This document shows, in pieces, positions 1-5,813 of a stretch of DNA of 9,200 bases. The first letter of the stretch is position 1. The number at the start of each line of letters is the position of its first letter. Position numbers and translations under genes: made by a program. Origin of the DNA: Acetobacterium sp. (lineage in GTDB: Bacteria > Bacillota > Clostridia > Eubacteriales > Eubacteriaceae); the NCBI GenBank assembly GCA_022013395.1, contig JAKLQL010000335.1:1-9200 (forward strand). The letters are read 5' to 3'. The notes under the pieces are model-generated. The model was not told the DNA's origin. It made no database searches and saw only the letters and a list, made by a program, of their open reading frames with translations.

Positions 1-149
1 ATTTGAAAGCCCTGGTTAAACTGCTTGAGGGAAAATCGGCGGATGAAATCATTGCGATGTTTAGAGGTCAAACCTGCGGAAAAAAGCCGACATCCTGCAT
101 GGATCAGCTGGCCATTGCACTGGAACAAGCTCTAAAGGAAAAAGAATGA
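1..149 (+). CDS. TSCPD-domain protein, 3' end (partial)
   Basis: Only the last 48 codons are in the window (frame starting at base 3, stop TGA 147-149). The visible part begins L-K-A-L-V-K-L-L-E-G-K, continues through D-E-I-I and R-G-Q-T-C-G, and reaches T-S-C-M-D-Q-L-A before an acidic/basic tail. This matches the C-terminal half of the small (about 80-85 aa) TSCPD-domain proteins of the TIGR03905 type. In these a '(G)NLKA..kLveG' stretch is followed by 'C..kgTSCpDQLA.AL'. Here the signature reads TSCMD rather than TSCPD. The biochemical role of the family is not established; a link to cysteine-based metal binding, as in the TSCPD tail of some ribonucleotide reductases, is only family knowledge. 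The stop overlaps the next gene's ATG (ATGA), so the two are translationally coupled. Confidence 0.8.
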   Translation, partial: LKALVKLLEGKSADEIIAMFRGQTCGKKPTSCMDQLAIALEQALKEKE

Positions 150-346
150 ACGGACAGAAACGAAGCGACGTCAAGGTTGGCGCTTTAGTCGATGTTGTCC
201 TGAAAGCCGATCAGCGGTCTGGCAAGCTGACCCAGGGACGGGTGGCTAAATTACTCACAAAAAGTCCGAACCACCCCCACGGGATTAAAGTCATGTTGGC
301 TGATGGCCAGGTGGGACGGGTTGCAAAGATATATGAAGAAAAATAA
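146..346 (+). CDS. ywbE: YwbE family protein
   Basis: A 66-residue protein matching the usual length (about 60-70 aa) and pattern of Bacillus YwbE: N-terminal MNGQKR, then a V-G-x-x-V-D-V-V-L-K-x-D-Q-R-S-G-K-L-T segment, then S-P-N-H-P-H-G-I-K-V and a closing D-G-Q-V-G-R-V. The function is unknown; the family is a small, basic, beta-rich cytosolic domain, and the conserved HPHGIKV block suggests nucleic acid or ligand binding only by analogy. The ATG overlaps the upstream stop (ATGA), and an AAAGGAA ribosome binding site at 134-140 sits inside the upstream TSCPD gene, 5 nt before the start. The gene is followed directly by a terminator, so it is the last gene of its operon. No oddities in the sequence. 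Confidence 0.9.
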   Translation: MNGQKRSDVKVGALVDVVLKADQRSGKLTQGRVAKLLTKSPNHPHGIKVMLADGQVGRVAKIYEEK

Positions 347-386
347 AAAAGACGTGCCTTTGAAAAAGGGCACGTCTTTTCTTTTT
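347..386. terminator. Rho-independent, probably bidirectional terminator
   Basis: Inverted repeat AAAAGACGTGCC (347-358) / GGCACGTCTTTT (369-380). The stem can extend by T-G, T-A and T-A pairs to leave a GAAA tetraloop (362-365), followed by CTTTTT (381-386). On the minus strand the same stem is followed by a T-rich run (complement of 340-350). It lies between the convergent ends of ywbE and the PH-domain gene (stop at 385-387) and can serve both. Confidence 0.9.
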
Positions 387-930
387 AAACGTTAGGGTTG
401 GGCTGAACCGGAATCAATTTATCACCAAAGTTTTTCACAAAATCGTCGAAATAATCGGGTCCCAAAAGTAGGGTACGACGATTGGTGTGGACCAATAAAG
501 CAGTATTGCCATTAAGAAAAACGGCGGCTTCGGTGCCATTAGCCAATTGAAAGAGGCCCTCCCGATAGTTACGGATTTTTGTCCCAACGACTTTGGTCTG
601 AAGAGCATACTCGGACTGATCAAGATTGATGATCTCCGCCGAGAGAATATCCGATTTGGCGTAGGTTTCAAAGGTAAATCCGGTGGGCAGACGCAGTGAA
701 AGTTCAGTATCTTTGACTGATATGCCGGCAATCAAAGGGGCAACGATAAAAAGTCCCAGGACGAGAATAAGCACAAGTCCTCCATAAAACATTTCTTTAA
801 TCGCTTTTCTTCTAAGATCTTCATAAGTTTTGTAGGTATAAACAGCCTTCGCCAGAAGAATCCCGACAACAAGTAAAATCGGGAAAAAAAGTGGATTGAT
901 CCAATTTAAAATAGAGATTGAATAATTCAT
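385..930 (-). CDS. Membrane-anchored protein with bacterial PH-like domain
   Basis: A 181-residue protein with two hydrophobic segments (about residues 12-30 and 47-70) separated by a short basic cytosolic-type stretch (Y-K-T-Y-E-D-L-R-R-K). A soluble domain of about 110 residues follows. The C-terminal part, with K-V-V-G-T-K-I-R-N-Y-R-E-G-L-F near 113-127 and an A-V-F-L-N-G-N-T-A-L-L-V strand pattern, resembles the bacterial pleckstrin-homology-like domain (bPH_5/PF10882 type). In that family a predicted membrane anchor precedes a beta-barrel domain; no enzymatic role is known. It is last in a three-gene membrane operon, 65 nt after its neighbour. The ATG at 930 lacks a clear Shine-Dalgarno (the closest purine-rich stretch, AGGTGATG on the minus strand, is over 15 nt away), and an in-frame TAA lies three codons upstream, so no longer start is possible. 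The domain call is by pattern only. Confidence 0.7.
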   Translation of the reverse strand: MNYSISILNWINPLFFPILLVVGILLAKAVYTYKTYEDLRRKAIKEMFYGGLVLILVLGLFIVAPLIAGISVKDTELSLRLPTGFTFETYAKSDILSAEIINLDQSEYALQTKVVGTKIRNYREGLFQLANGTEAAVFLNGNTALLVHTNRRTLLLGPDYFDDFVKNFGDKLIPVQPNPNV

Positions 931-995
931 TGTTAATTAACTACGACTTCACATCACCTGCGAAGTCAGTACCTTCCTCAAATTGATAATTTCGA

Positions 996-1481
996 CTAAT
1001 GCTTCTTTTCAAATGCTGAAAGCTCCAAATTTAAATCTGAAGGGACTTTCTTTTTTAAGTTACTGATTTGAACACTATAAAAATAATAATTAATGTATTC
1101 AATAATGGAAAATCCATAAAGGATTAACCCAAAAATATTCATGGTTACAAAGAACTGATTGAATTGAAAAATTACCAGATACAAAAGGTAAAGTGGGTAA
1201 AGTGCAAATAAACCGAGATTAACTTTTTTAAGTCCGGAAAAAAGCGGCATCACCCAATTAAGGGCAGTATGCGGGTTATCGATCAGCTGATACCGATAAT
1301 ACCAGTATCCGGCACTCTGGAGGATAATAAAAATAAGGACACCGCCAGGGATAAGCAGCCGCAAATCTAAAGGCTGACCGGTGGAATCGGTGAGCAAATA
1401 CATGAGCACTCCGCAAACCAGGGCTGTAACCAGTTCGCTCATGTATAGACGGTTCAGCTCTTTTTTTGTTTTTTCGGTCAT
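996..1481 (-). CDS. Four-helix membrane protein of unknown function
   Basis: A 161-residue protein that I do not recognise. It has a basic N-terminus (M-T-E-K-T-K-K-E-L-N-R), four likely transmembrane helices at about 14-31, 41-60, 87-105 and 111-131, and a charged C-terminal tail (K-K-K-V-P-S-D-L-N-L-E) expected in the cytosol. Aromatic residues cluster at the helix ends (Y-W-Y-Y-R-Y near 59-64 and I-N-Y-Y-F-Y near 130-135). No catalytic motif is visible. Its ATG follows directly on the TAA of the VTT protein gene (TAAATG), with an AAGGAG ribosome binding site inside the end of that gene, so the two are translationally coupled and likely made together. Confidence 0.75.
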   Translation of the reverse strand: MTEKTKKELNRLYMSELVTALVCGVLMYLLTDSTGQPLDLRLLIPGGVLIFIILQSAGYWYYRYQLIDNPHTALNWVMPLFSGLKKVNLGLFALYPLYLLYLVIFQFNQFFVTMNIFGLILYGFSIIEYINYYFYSVQISNLKKKVPSDLNLELSAFEKKH

Positions 1482-2114
1482 TTAAAGCTCCTTGTCATTT
1501 TCTTTTGGCGGTGGCAGTTCATCCGTTTTTATTTTACTGTGATGGATAAAAGCATCCAAACGTTTTCGGTTAAAGTAAAGAACGGCAATTAGAACCGCAT
1601 AAATGGACACCGCAATAATAAATTGGGTGGGGTTGTCGTCCATAATACCTGCTCCGATCATGGTGTTGATAAAAACGCTGGGGGTCCTGGCCAATAACAC
1701 AATGATGATAAAGGTTCTTAACGGCATGGTGGAAAGACCGGCAATAAAACAAAGCATATCATCGGGAAAAAGCGGAAAGAGAAAAATCAGAAAAAGAACC
1801 GTGTTCAGTCGTGATTCTTTAATATGATCGTATTTCTCAATGAGCTCCGAACTCACAAATCTCATGACGAAGGGTCGCCCAAATCGTTTGGCTAAAATAA
1901 AAACGATGATCGAGCCAACAATAGTCCCAGCGGCACTGATTAAAAAACCACCAAAGGTGCCAAAAAGGGCGCCGCCAACCAAACCAACGGTTCCCCCGGG
2001 AATGGGAGCAACGATAATTTGAAGCAGCTGCAATAAAAAAAACACCAGTGGGGTCCATCCGCCAAATTGTAAAAGAAAGCTCTTCAAGGTGTCCAGTGTT
2101 GCGAAAATTTCCAT
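1482..2114 (-). CDS. VTT-domain (TVP38/TMEM64, DedA-like) membrane protein
   Basis: A 210-residue polytopic protein with the VTT-domain (PF09335) layout. An entry helix (about 20-38) ends in A-P-I-P-G-G. A glycine-rich re-entrant region (L-V-G-G-A-L-F-G-T-F-G-G, 45-56) leads to a G-x-x-V-G-S helix and A-K-R-F-G-R-P-F (75-82). A second block, F-L-F-P-L-F-P-D-D-M followed by I-A-G-L-S (111-128), precedes C-terminal helices near 133-151 and 164-181. The tail is hydrophilic and proline-rich. VTT/DedA proteins are linked to lipid scrambling or flotation across the membrane, including undecaprenyl-phosphate recycling for some DedA members; which applies here is unknown. A GAGG site (2121-2124) lies 6 nt before the ATG, with a clear promoter just upstream. 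It is the first gene of the membrane operon. Confidence 0.85.
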   Translation of the reverse strand: MEIFATLDTLKSFLLQFGGWTPLVFFLLQLLQIIVAPIPGGTVGLVGGALFGTFGGFLISAAGTIVGSIIVFILAKRFGRPFVMRFVSSELIEKYDHIKESRLNTVLFLIFLFPLFPDDMLCFIAGLSTMPLRTFIIIVLLARTPSVFINTMIGAGIMDDNPTQFIIAVSIYAVLIAVLYFNRKRLDAFIHHSKIKTDELPPPKENDKEL

Positions 2115-2138
2115 TATTAACCTCGATATCTTTTGACC

Positions 2139-2167
2139 ATTTTAGCATAAAAAAGGCAGATCCACAA
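2139..2167 (-). promoter_or_regulatory. SigA-type promoter of the VTT membrane operon
   Basis: On the minus strand: TTGTGG (-35, 2162-2167), 17-nt spacer, TAAAAT (-10, 2139-2144), preceded by TG one base upstream (TGCTAAAAT, extended -10). Transcription would start near 2132, about 18 nt before the ATG of the VTT gene. Confidence 0.7.
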
Positions 2168-2232
2168 ACGTAATTACTATTTTGGGGATCGGCCTAAAGA
2201 TAAAATAATTGTTTAAGAATAGCAGAGTTGAA

Positions 2233-2255
2233 CGGCATGCTTGAGAACCATACCG
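2233..2255 (-). terminator. Possible weak terminator hairpin after the GpsA-like gene
   Basis: On the minus strand CGGTATG (2249-2255) can pair with CATGCCG (2233-2239), including one G-T pair, around a 9-nt loop. The sequence that follows (TTCAACTCTGC...) is pyrimidine-rich but has no T-run, so this is a weak candidate. No better terminator is visible between the dehydrogenase stop and the next promoter. Confidence 0.25.
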
Positions 2256-2284
2256 ACCAATTGTTAATTAGTTGTATTTGTGGT

Positions 2285-3328
2285 CTAGTATTTTTCAGTC
2301 TCAAAAGCCGCCCAGGGAATGTCGACAGTGGCGCCATTGTTGATGATGTCATCGACATGCATCAGCAGCGGGAAATCTTTGAGTTTAACTACACCTCTTT
2401 CGGCCAGTCGTCGGACACAGCGGGCAGTACGGGTGGCAATGACGATGGATTCCAGGGTGACCCCTTCCAGTTCGGCCATGGCCTGGTCAAAAGAGAAACC
2501 CCGACCCAGCAGAGTGCCGATTTTTCGGGTACGGCCGCCAAAAATAGTGACGTATAAGTCGCCGGCACCATAGATAATATTCTCTTCGCCACCATTGACG
2601 ATTGCCAACAGCTGTTTCATTTCCTTAACGCTTTGTCCGAAGAGGGCTGCCTGGGAGTTATAATGCTCCTTACCGGTGCCATCGGGGCCAAGGGCCAGAC
2701 CGACAGCCAGGGAAACGCCCAGAGCATAGGCATTTTTCAAAGCAACCGCACATTCAACCCCCACCACATCGGTGGACAGGCTGATGTGATAATAGTCGGT
2801 GGCGAACAGTTTTTTAAACCGCTGTAAAATTTCCATGTCGGTACCACAAAAAGCCACCGCCGAGTGATCCTTATCAGCCAGTTCATAGCTGGTACAAGGG
2901 CCGCCGATGGCGTTAATCGAGAGTTTTTTTCCATCTGGGAGTTTACTGATAAAGTAATCCGGGTAGGTAATCATCGAACCGTCCTCAAGATCGATCATCC
3001 CTTTGGTGACCGAAAGAACCTGAACCGAATCGGGGATCAAGGGCAGAATCTTCTCACAGAACCAGTCGACACCAAAGCTGCTGACCCCGCAAAGAACTGC
3101 ATTGGTGCCATCCAGCGCGAGTTCGACGTCTTCGATCTGATAGTATTTAATCCCTTCTTTGGGCAGCTGACGCTTCAGGGTGAGGTGAAATCCGGTTAAT
3201 TCAGCTGAGTCGATTATGTCACGATCCAGGTGGGTTCCCACCAGACGTACTTCGTGGCCGTTTTCTGTGGCCGGAAAGGACAGGGCGGAAGCCATTTGTC
3301 CGGCCCCCACAAAGGTAATAATACTCAT
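2285..3328 (-). CDS. GpsA-like NAD(P)-dependent dehydrogenase (glycerol-3-phosphate dehydrogenase family)
   Basis: A 347-residue protein of the NAD-dependent glycerol-3-phosphate dehydrogenase fold. The N-terminal Rossmann motif F-V-G-A-G-Q-M-A-S-A covers residues 6-15. V-T-K-G-M (108-111) holds the substrate-binding lysine position, and G-P-C-T-S-Y-E-L-A (143-151) corresponds to the usual GPS.A.E.A block. A-L-K-N-A (196-200) has the catalytic lysine (K198), and G-A-G-D-L (254-258) the conserved Asp. The family reduces dihydroxyacetone phosphate to sn-glycerol-3-phosphate. The loop that normally reads S-R-N-R-R-F-G is here G-R-T-R-K-I-G (265-271), and the C-terminal helix region is divergent, so this may be a specialised paralogue acting on another phosphorylated ketone. 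I chose the ATG at 3328 because a GGAG (3335-3338) precedes it by 6 nt and the Rossmann strand follows at once; a GTG at 3379 would add 17 unneeded residues without a ribosome binding site. It lies downstream of the RpiR gene on the same strand. Confidence 0.8.
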   Translation of the reverse strand: MSIITFVGAGQMASALSFPATENGHEVRLVGTHLDRDIIDSAELTGFHLTLKRQLPKEGIKYYQIEDVELALDGTNAVLCGVSSFGVDWFCEKILPLIPDSVQVLSVTKGMIDLEDGSMITYPDYFISKLPDGKKLSINAIGGPCTSYELADKDHSAVAFCGTDMEILQRFKKLFATDYYHISLSTDVVGVECAVALKNAYALGVSLAVGLALGPDGTGKEHYNSQAALFGQSVKEMKQLLAIVNGGEENIIYGAGDLYVTIFGGRTRKIGTLLGRGFSFDQAMAELEGVTLESIVIATRTARCVRRLAERGVVKLKDFPLLMHVDDIINNGATVDIPWAAFETEKY

Positions 3329-3411
3329 GATAATCTCCGTTTCTGGTTTTTTGAAATAGACTGCCGTGAGCTTTGCCACCAGTTACACGAAACAATTCTT
3401 CCACTGTACGT

Positions 3412-3433
3412 CGGACAGTCTATCGACTGTTCG
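3412..3433. repeat. Inverted repeat 1 in the rpiR-gpsA gap
   Basis: CGGACAGTC (3412-3420) pairs with GACTGTTCG (3425-3433) across a TATC loop; 9 bp with one G-T pair. It is not followed by a T-run on either strand, so it does not look like a terminator. It could be an operator or part of a palindromic intergenic element. Confidence 0.5.
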
Positions 3434-3470
3434 TCTACACGTTACAGAACTTTTTTCGCGAAGGTAATGA

Positions 3471-3498
3471 GCCAATCACAAGCAAGCTTGTAGTTGGC
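3471..3498. repeat. Inverted repeat 2 in the rpiR-gpsA gap
   Basis: A 28-bp imperfect palindrome: GCCAATCACAAGC (3471-3483) against GCTTGTAGTTGGC (3486-3498). Eleven of 13 positions are Watson-Crick, one G-T and one C-A. No T-run follows. It is the second of three symmetrical elements packed into about 135 bp. Confidence 0.5.
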
Positions 3499-3509
3499 GA
3501 CTACCCGCG

Positions 3510-3545
3510 AACCAGAAGAAATTCGCTACGCGATTTCTTCTGGTT
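3510..3545. repeat. Inverted repeat 3, perfect 13-bp arms
   Basis: AACCAGAAGAAAT (3510-3522) is perfectly inverted at 3533-3545, around TCGCTACGCG, in which CGC/GCG can pair further. This is the strongest hairpin in the gap between the RpiR gene (upstream on the minus strand) and the GpsA-like gene. On the minus strand the stem is followed by CGCGGG, not by T residues, so it is not a standard terminator. It could still block 3' exonucleases or belong to a dispersed palindromic repeat family. Confidence 0.7.
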
Positions 3546-3613
3546 GTGAAACTGTCAGCAAAGCAAACATTGGTCGTATGTTTTTCATTTCTTTAAGATC
3601 AATTTGACAAAAA

Positions 3614-4459
3614 TCAAGTTTTATTCAGGCCGACGGCATCCCGGGAATCCGAGAGGGCATCGTAGAAGACGGATTCATTTTTCATAAAGGCGCTCAGGTA
3701 GAGGATGTCGATAATGGTCAGTTGGACAATGCGGGAGGCCATGGCTTCGGAATGGTACTTTTTATCATTGGTGGAACTGGATAAAAAGACATCCGCCTTT
3801 TGCGCCAGTGATGAGTTTTCAAAGCTGGAGAGGGCGATGATTTTAGCCTTGTTCTTCTTGGCGATGGCGACGGTGCTTAACACTTCCAGACTTTCACCGG
3901 TATGAGAAACCGCAAACAACACGTCATCGGCGCTGGCATGAGAAGCGATGATATTCATAAAGTGCGGATCCGGGTAACTGCAAACATTAAGACCGATTTT
4001 ACCAAACTTATGCATGGCATCCATGGAAATTGATGCCGAGGCACCGACGCCAAAAAAGAGAATCCGTTTGGCCGCCAGCAGGAGCTTCAGGGCTTCTTCA
4101 ACAACCTCGTCCTTCAGGGAATGCTCCAAATCGTTAATGGCAGTAATGGTATGGCCGATGACTTTTTTCTTGATGGTATTGATGTCATCATCCCCGAGGA
4201 TCTCCTCAATGATACTTTCTGAGGGGGTGTCCGAAAACTCCTTGGCCAGATTAATCCGAAAAATTTGGTAGGAGCTGTAGTCCAGTTTTTTTAACAGTCG
4301 CATCACCGTGGTTTCACTGGTATGACATTTTTTCGCCAGCTCAGTAATGGACAGCAGCGATACCGTGTCCGGATGGTCTAAGATGTAATTAGCAATCACC
4401 TTTTGGGTGCTTGAGAACAAGTTGTACTTGGTACGTATTTCAGTTAGCAATGAAGTCAA
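3614..4459 (-). CDS. MurR/RpiR family transcriptional regulator
   Basis: A 281-residue regulator with the standard two-domain build. The N-terminal HTH_6 domain covers about residues 1-77, with the recognition helix-turn-helix at S-I-T-E-L-A-K-K-C-H-T-S-E-T-T-V (37-52). A linker leads to a SIS phosphosugar-binding domain at about 115-245, marked by F-F-G-V-G-A-S-A (135-142), S-H-T-G-E-S (185-190) and an I-I-A-L-S-S strand. Family members sense sugar phosphates or amino sugars and usually control the adjacent operon; here that is the divergent dehydrogenase-kinase-aldolase operon. I chose the TTG at 4457-4459: GGAGG (4468-4472) stands 8 nt upstream, and the resulting N-terminus (TSLLTEIRTKY) matches the family. 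The in-frame ATG at 4492 has no ribosome binding site and lies inside the -10 box of this gene's own promoter, so it should not be in the mRNA. Whether it represses or activates cannot be told. Confidence 0.9.
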   Translation of the reverse strand: MTSLLTEIRTKYNLFSSTQKVIANYILDHPDTVSLLSITELAKKCHTSETTVMRLLKKLDYSSYQIFRINLAKEFSDTPSESIIEEILGDDDINTIKKKVIGHTITAINDLEHSLKDEVVEEALKLLLAAKRILFFGVGASASISMDAMHKFGKIGLNVCSYPDPHFMNIIASHASADDVLFAVSHTGESLEVLSTVAIAKKNKAKIIALSSFENSSLAQKADVFLSSSTNDKKYHSEAMASRIVQLTIIDILYLSAFMKNESVFYDALSDSRDAVGLNKT

Positions 4460-4467
4460 TGAAATGG

Positions 4468-4472
4468 CCTCC
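4468..4472 (-). promoter_or_regulatory. Shine-Dalgarno that decides the regulator's TTG start
   Basis: GGAGG on the minus strand, 8 nt upstream of the TTG at 4459 and about 12 nt after the predicted transcription start. No Shine-Dalgarno precedes the ATG at 4492. Confidence 0.75.
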
Positions 4473-4490
4473 GATCTATTTTCTAAGATC

Positions 4491-4519
4491 ATTATACGTT
4501 AAAAGACGCGCTTTGACAA
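4491..4519 (-). promoter_or_regulatory. SigA promoter of the RpiR regulator gene
   Basis: On the minus strand: TTGTCA (-35, 4514-4519; 5 of 6 consensus), 17-nt spacer, TATAAT (-10, 4491-4496; perfect). The predicted transcription start is near 4484. The last bases of the -10 box plus the next G form the ATG at 4492, which is therefore upstream of the transcript. Confidence 0.85.
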
Positions 4520-4561
4520 TTGCCGGAAGCTTAAATAAGTTAATAATTGACGCAAATAGTA

Positions 4562-4590
4562 TTGACAGCGTTGGTTTGTGGTGGTAGAAT
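4562..4590 (+). promoter_or_regulatory. SigA promoter of the dehydrogenase-kinase-aldolase operon
   Basis: TTGACA (4562-4567, perfect -35), 17-nt spacer, TAGAAT (4585-4590, 5 of 6 consensus). Its -35 lies only 43 bp from the -35 of the divergent regulator promoter, so one regulator bound between them could affect both. TTGAC recurs at 4513 and 4547, and AATAGTATT (4555-4563, symmetric about its centre) abuts the -35; either could be part of an operator, but no clear paired operator is evident. Confidence 0.85.
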
Positions 4591-4596
4591 GAGTTC

Positions 4597-4760
4597 AAAT
4601 TCAACGGTCATACATAAACAATAGTTAATTTCAAACGGACCGGCGTTTTATATTAGCAGTTAGAAGGACTGCCTATAATTTTTAGGAATAAAGAAAAGGG
4701 TTACATTAACCAAATTAAGCCATTTCAATTCACACCAAACGTTTCATTAAGGAGGAAATA
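4597..4760 (+). promoter_or_regulatory. Long 5' leader with possible operator or hairpins
   Basis: The predicted mRNA has an untranslated leader of about 164 nt. Symmetric elements within it are AAACG-GACCGG-CGTTT (4633-4648), GCAGT-TAGAAGG-ACTGC (4656-4672) and GGTTA-CAT-TAACC (4699-4711). A TATAAT at 4674-4679 lacks a matching -35 and may or may not be a secondary promoter. I see no known riboswitch consensus and no terminator with a T-run, so attenuation is unsupported. The leader ends in a strong AAGGAGG (4749-4755). Confidence 0.4.
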
Positions 4761-5813
4761 ATGAAAGCAGTATCTATGTATAAACCAGGCGATTTGCGGG
4801 TCGAAGAGGTGCCTCTGCCAATTGTTCAAGCCGATGAAGTGATGGTCAAGGTTCGGGCGGTCGGTCTCTGCGGTTCCGATATTCCCCGGGCGCTGACTTA
4901 TGGGGCTCATGTTTCGCCGATTATCATCGGTCATGAATTTTCGGGCGAAATCACCGAGCTGGGTGCTAATATCAAAAACTTCAAGATCGGCGAACGGGTG
5001 GTGGTCCCACCACTCATTCCCTGTTTTGAATGCGAATGGTGCCAAAAAGGCATTTACTCACTCTGCGAACATTACGACTATTACGGTTCCCGCCGAAACG
5101 GTGCCCTGGCCGAGTATGTGGCTGTTAAAGAAGGCAACCTGATGAAAGTACCCGATAACGTTTCGTACGAAGATGCGGCAACGCTTGATCCGTGTGCCAA
5201 TGCTTATCACGGATTAGCTCGGGCCAATTTTGTGCCGGGCGACTCGGTTTGTGTGGTGGGCACTGGTCCCATCGGTTTATTTGCCGCTCAATACGCCAAA
5301 CTGGCCGGGGCTTCCCAGGTGATTGCGGTGGATGTTTGGGATGAAAAACTGACGATCGCAAAAAAAGTCGGTGCCGATGTCACCATCAACTCATTAAAAG
5401 AAGATGCCGTCGAGGCGGTTAAAAAAGTTACCAATGGCAAAGGTGCCAATATTGTCATCGATTTTTCCGGGGTGCCGACAGCTCAAAAACAATGTATCCT
5501 AATGGCCAGCAAAATGGGCCGGGTAGTTTACCTGGGGATCTCCCACAAGGGCCTGGATCTCAGCGAAAAAGAACTGGATACCTTAATGCGAAGCCAACTG
5601 AGCCTGATCGGTTCCTGGAATTCTTTCACCAAACCATATCCTGGTGAAGACTGGACCGAATCCTTAAAAATGTTTGCCGAAAAAGGCATGACAGCTAAAG
5701 ACATTATCAGCCATCGTTTACCGCTCGATGAAGTGCCCAACGTTTTTGCCGAAATAGCCAAAGGCGGTTATTTCTACAATAAAATAATGTTTTATCCATG
5801 GGGGGAAAATTAA
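4761..5813 (+). CDS. Zinc-dependent polyol (phosphate) dehydrogenase, GatD-like
   Basis: A 350-residue medium-chain zinc dehydrogenase, a normal length for the family. Catalytic zinc residues are C37 (in G-L-C-G-S-D) and H58-E59 (G-H-E-F). Structural zinc cysteines are C88, C91, C94 and C102. The NAD(P)-binding motif G-T-G-P-I-G spans 167-172. The stretches G-L-C-G-S-D-I-P-R with G-A-H, Y-Y-G-S-R-R-N-G-A-L-A-E-Y (107-119) and G-S-W-N-S-F-T-K-P-Y-P-G resemble galactitol-1-phosphate 5-dehydrogenase (GatD) more than sorbitol or threonine dehydrogenases, so oxidation of a sugar alcohol or its phosphate to a ketose is likely. Where relatives usually have Glu-Pro as the further zinc-site acid, this protein has D143-P144. 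It is the first gene of the operon, with AAGGAGG 5 nt before the ATG. Its TAA is immediately followed by the kinase ATG, so expression is coupled. The substrate cannot be named. Confidence 0.85.
   Translation: MKAVSMYKPGDLRVEEVPLPIVQADEVMVKVRAVGLCGSDIPRALTYGAHVSPIIIGHEFSGEITELGANIKNFKIGERVVVPPLIPCFECEWCQKGIYSLCEHYDYYGSRRNGALAEYVAVKEGNLMKVPDNVSYEDAATLDPCANAYHGLARANFVPGDSVCVVGTGPIGLFAAQYAKLAGASQVIAVDVWDEKLTIAKKVGADVTINSLKEDAVEAVKKVTNGKGANIVIDFSGVPTAQKQCILMASKMGRVVYLGISHKGLDLSEKELDTLMRSQLSLIGSWNSFTKPYPGEDWTESLKMFAEKGMTAKDIISHRLPLDEVPNVFAEIAKGGYFYNKIMFYPWGEN

Noticed and set aside
945..967. Hairpin GACTTC / GAAGTC between the two downstream membrane genes
   Set aside because: Only 6 bp with an 11-nt loop and no T-run; not distinguishable from chance.
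3329..3379. Longer GpsA-like protein starting at GTG 3379
   Set aside because: The extra 17 residues precede the Rossmann strand, have no ribosome binding site, and the ATG at 3328 has GGAG 6 nt upstream.
2228..3493. Several plus-strand ORFs of 64-111 codons opposite the GpsA-like gene
   Set aside because: They are antisense shadows of a well-supported gene, with no family signature and no ribosome binding sites.
3510..3545. Rho-independent terminator of the RpiR gene
   Set aside because: The 13-bp hairpin is strong, but the sequence after it on the minus strand is CGCGGG with no T-run, so it does not fit the standard terminator form.
4460..4492. ATG at 4492 as the start of the RpiR regulator
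   Set aside because: It overlaps the perfect -10 TATAAT, lacks a Shine-Dalgarno, and would lie upstream of the transcript; TTG 4459 has GGAGG at the right distance.
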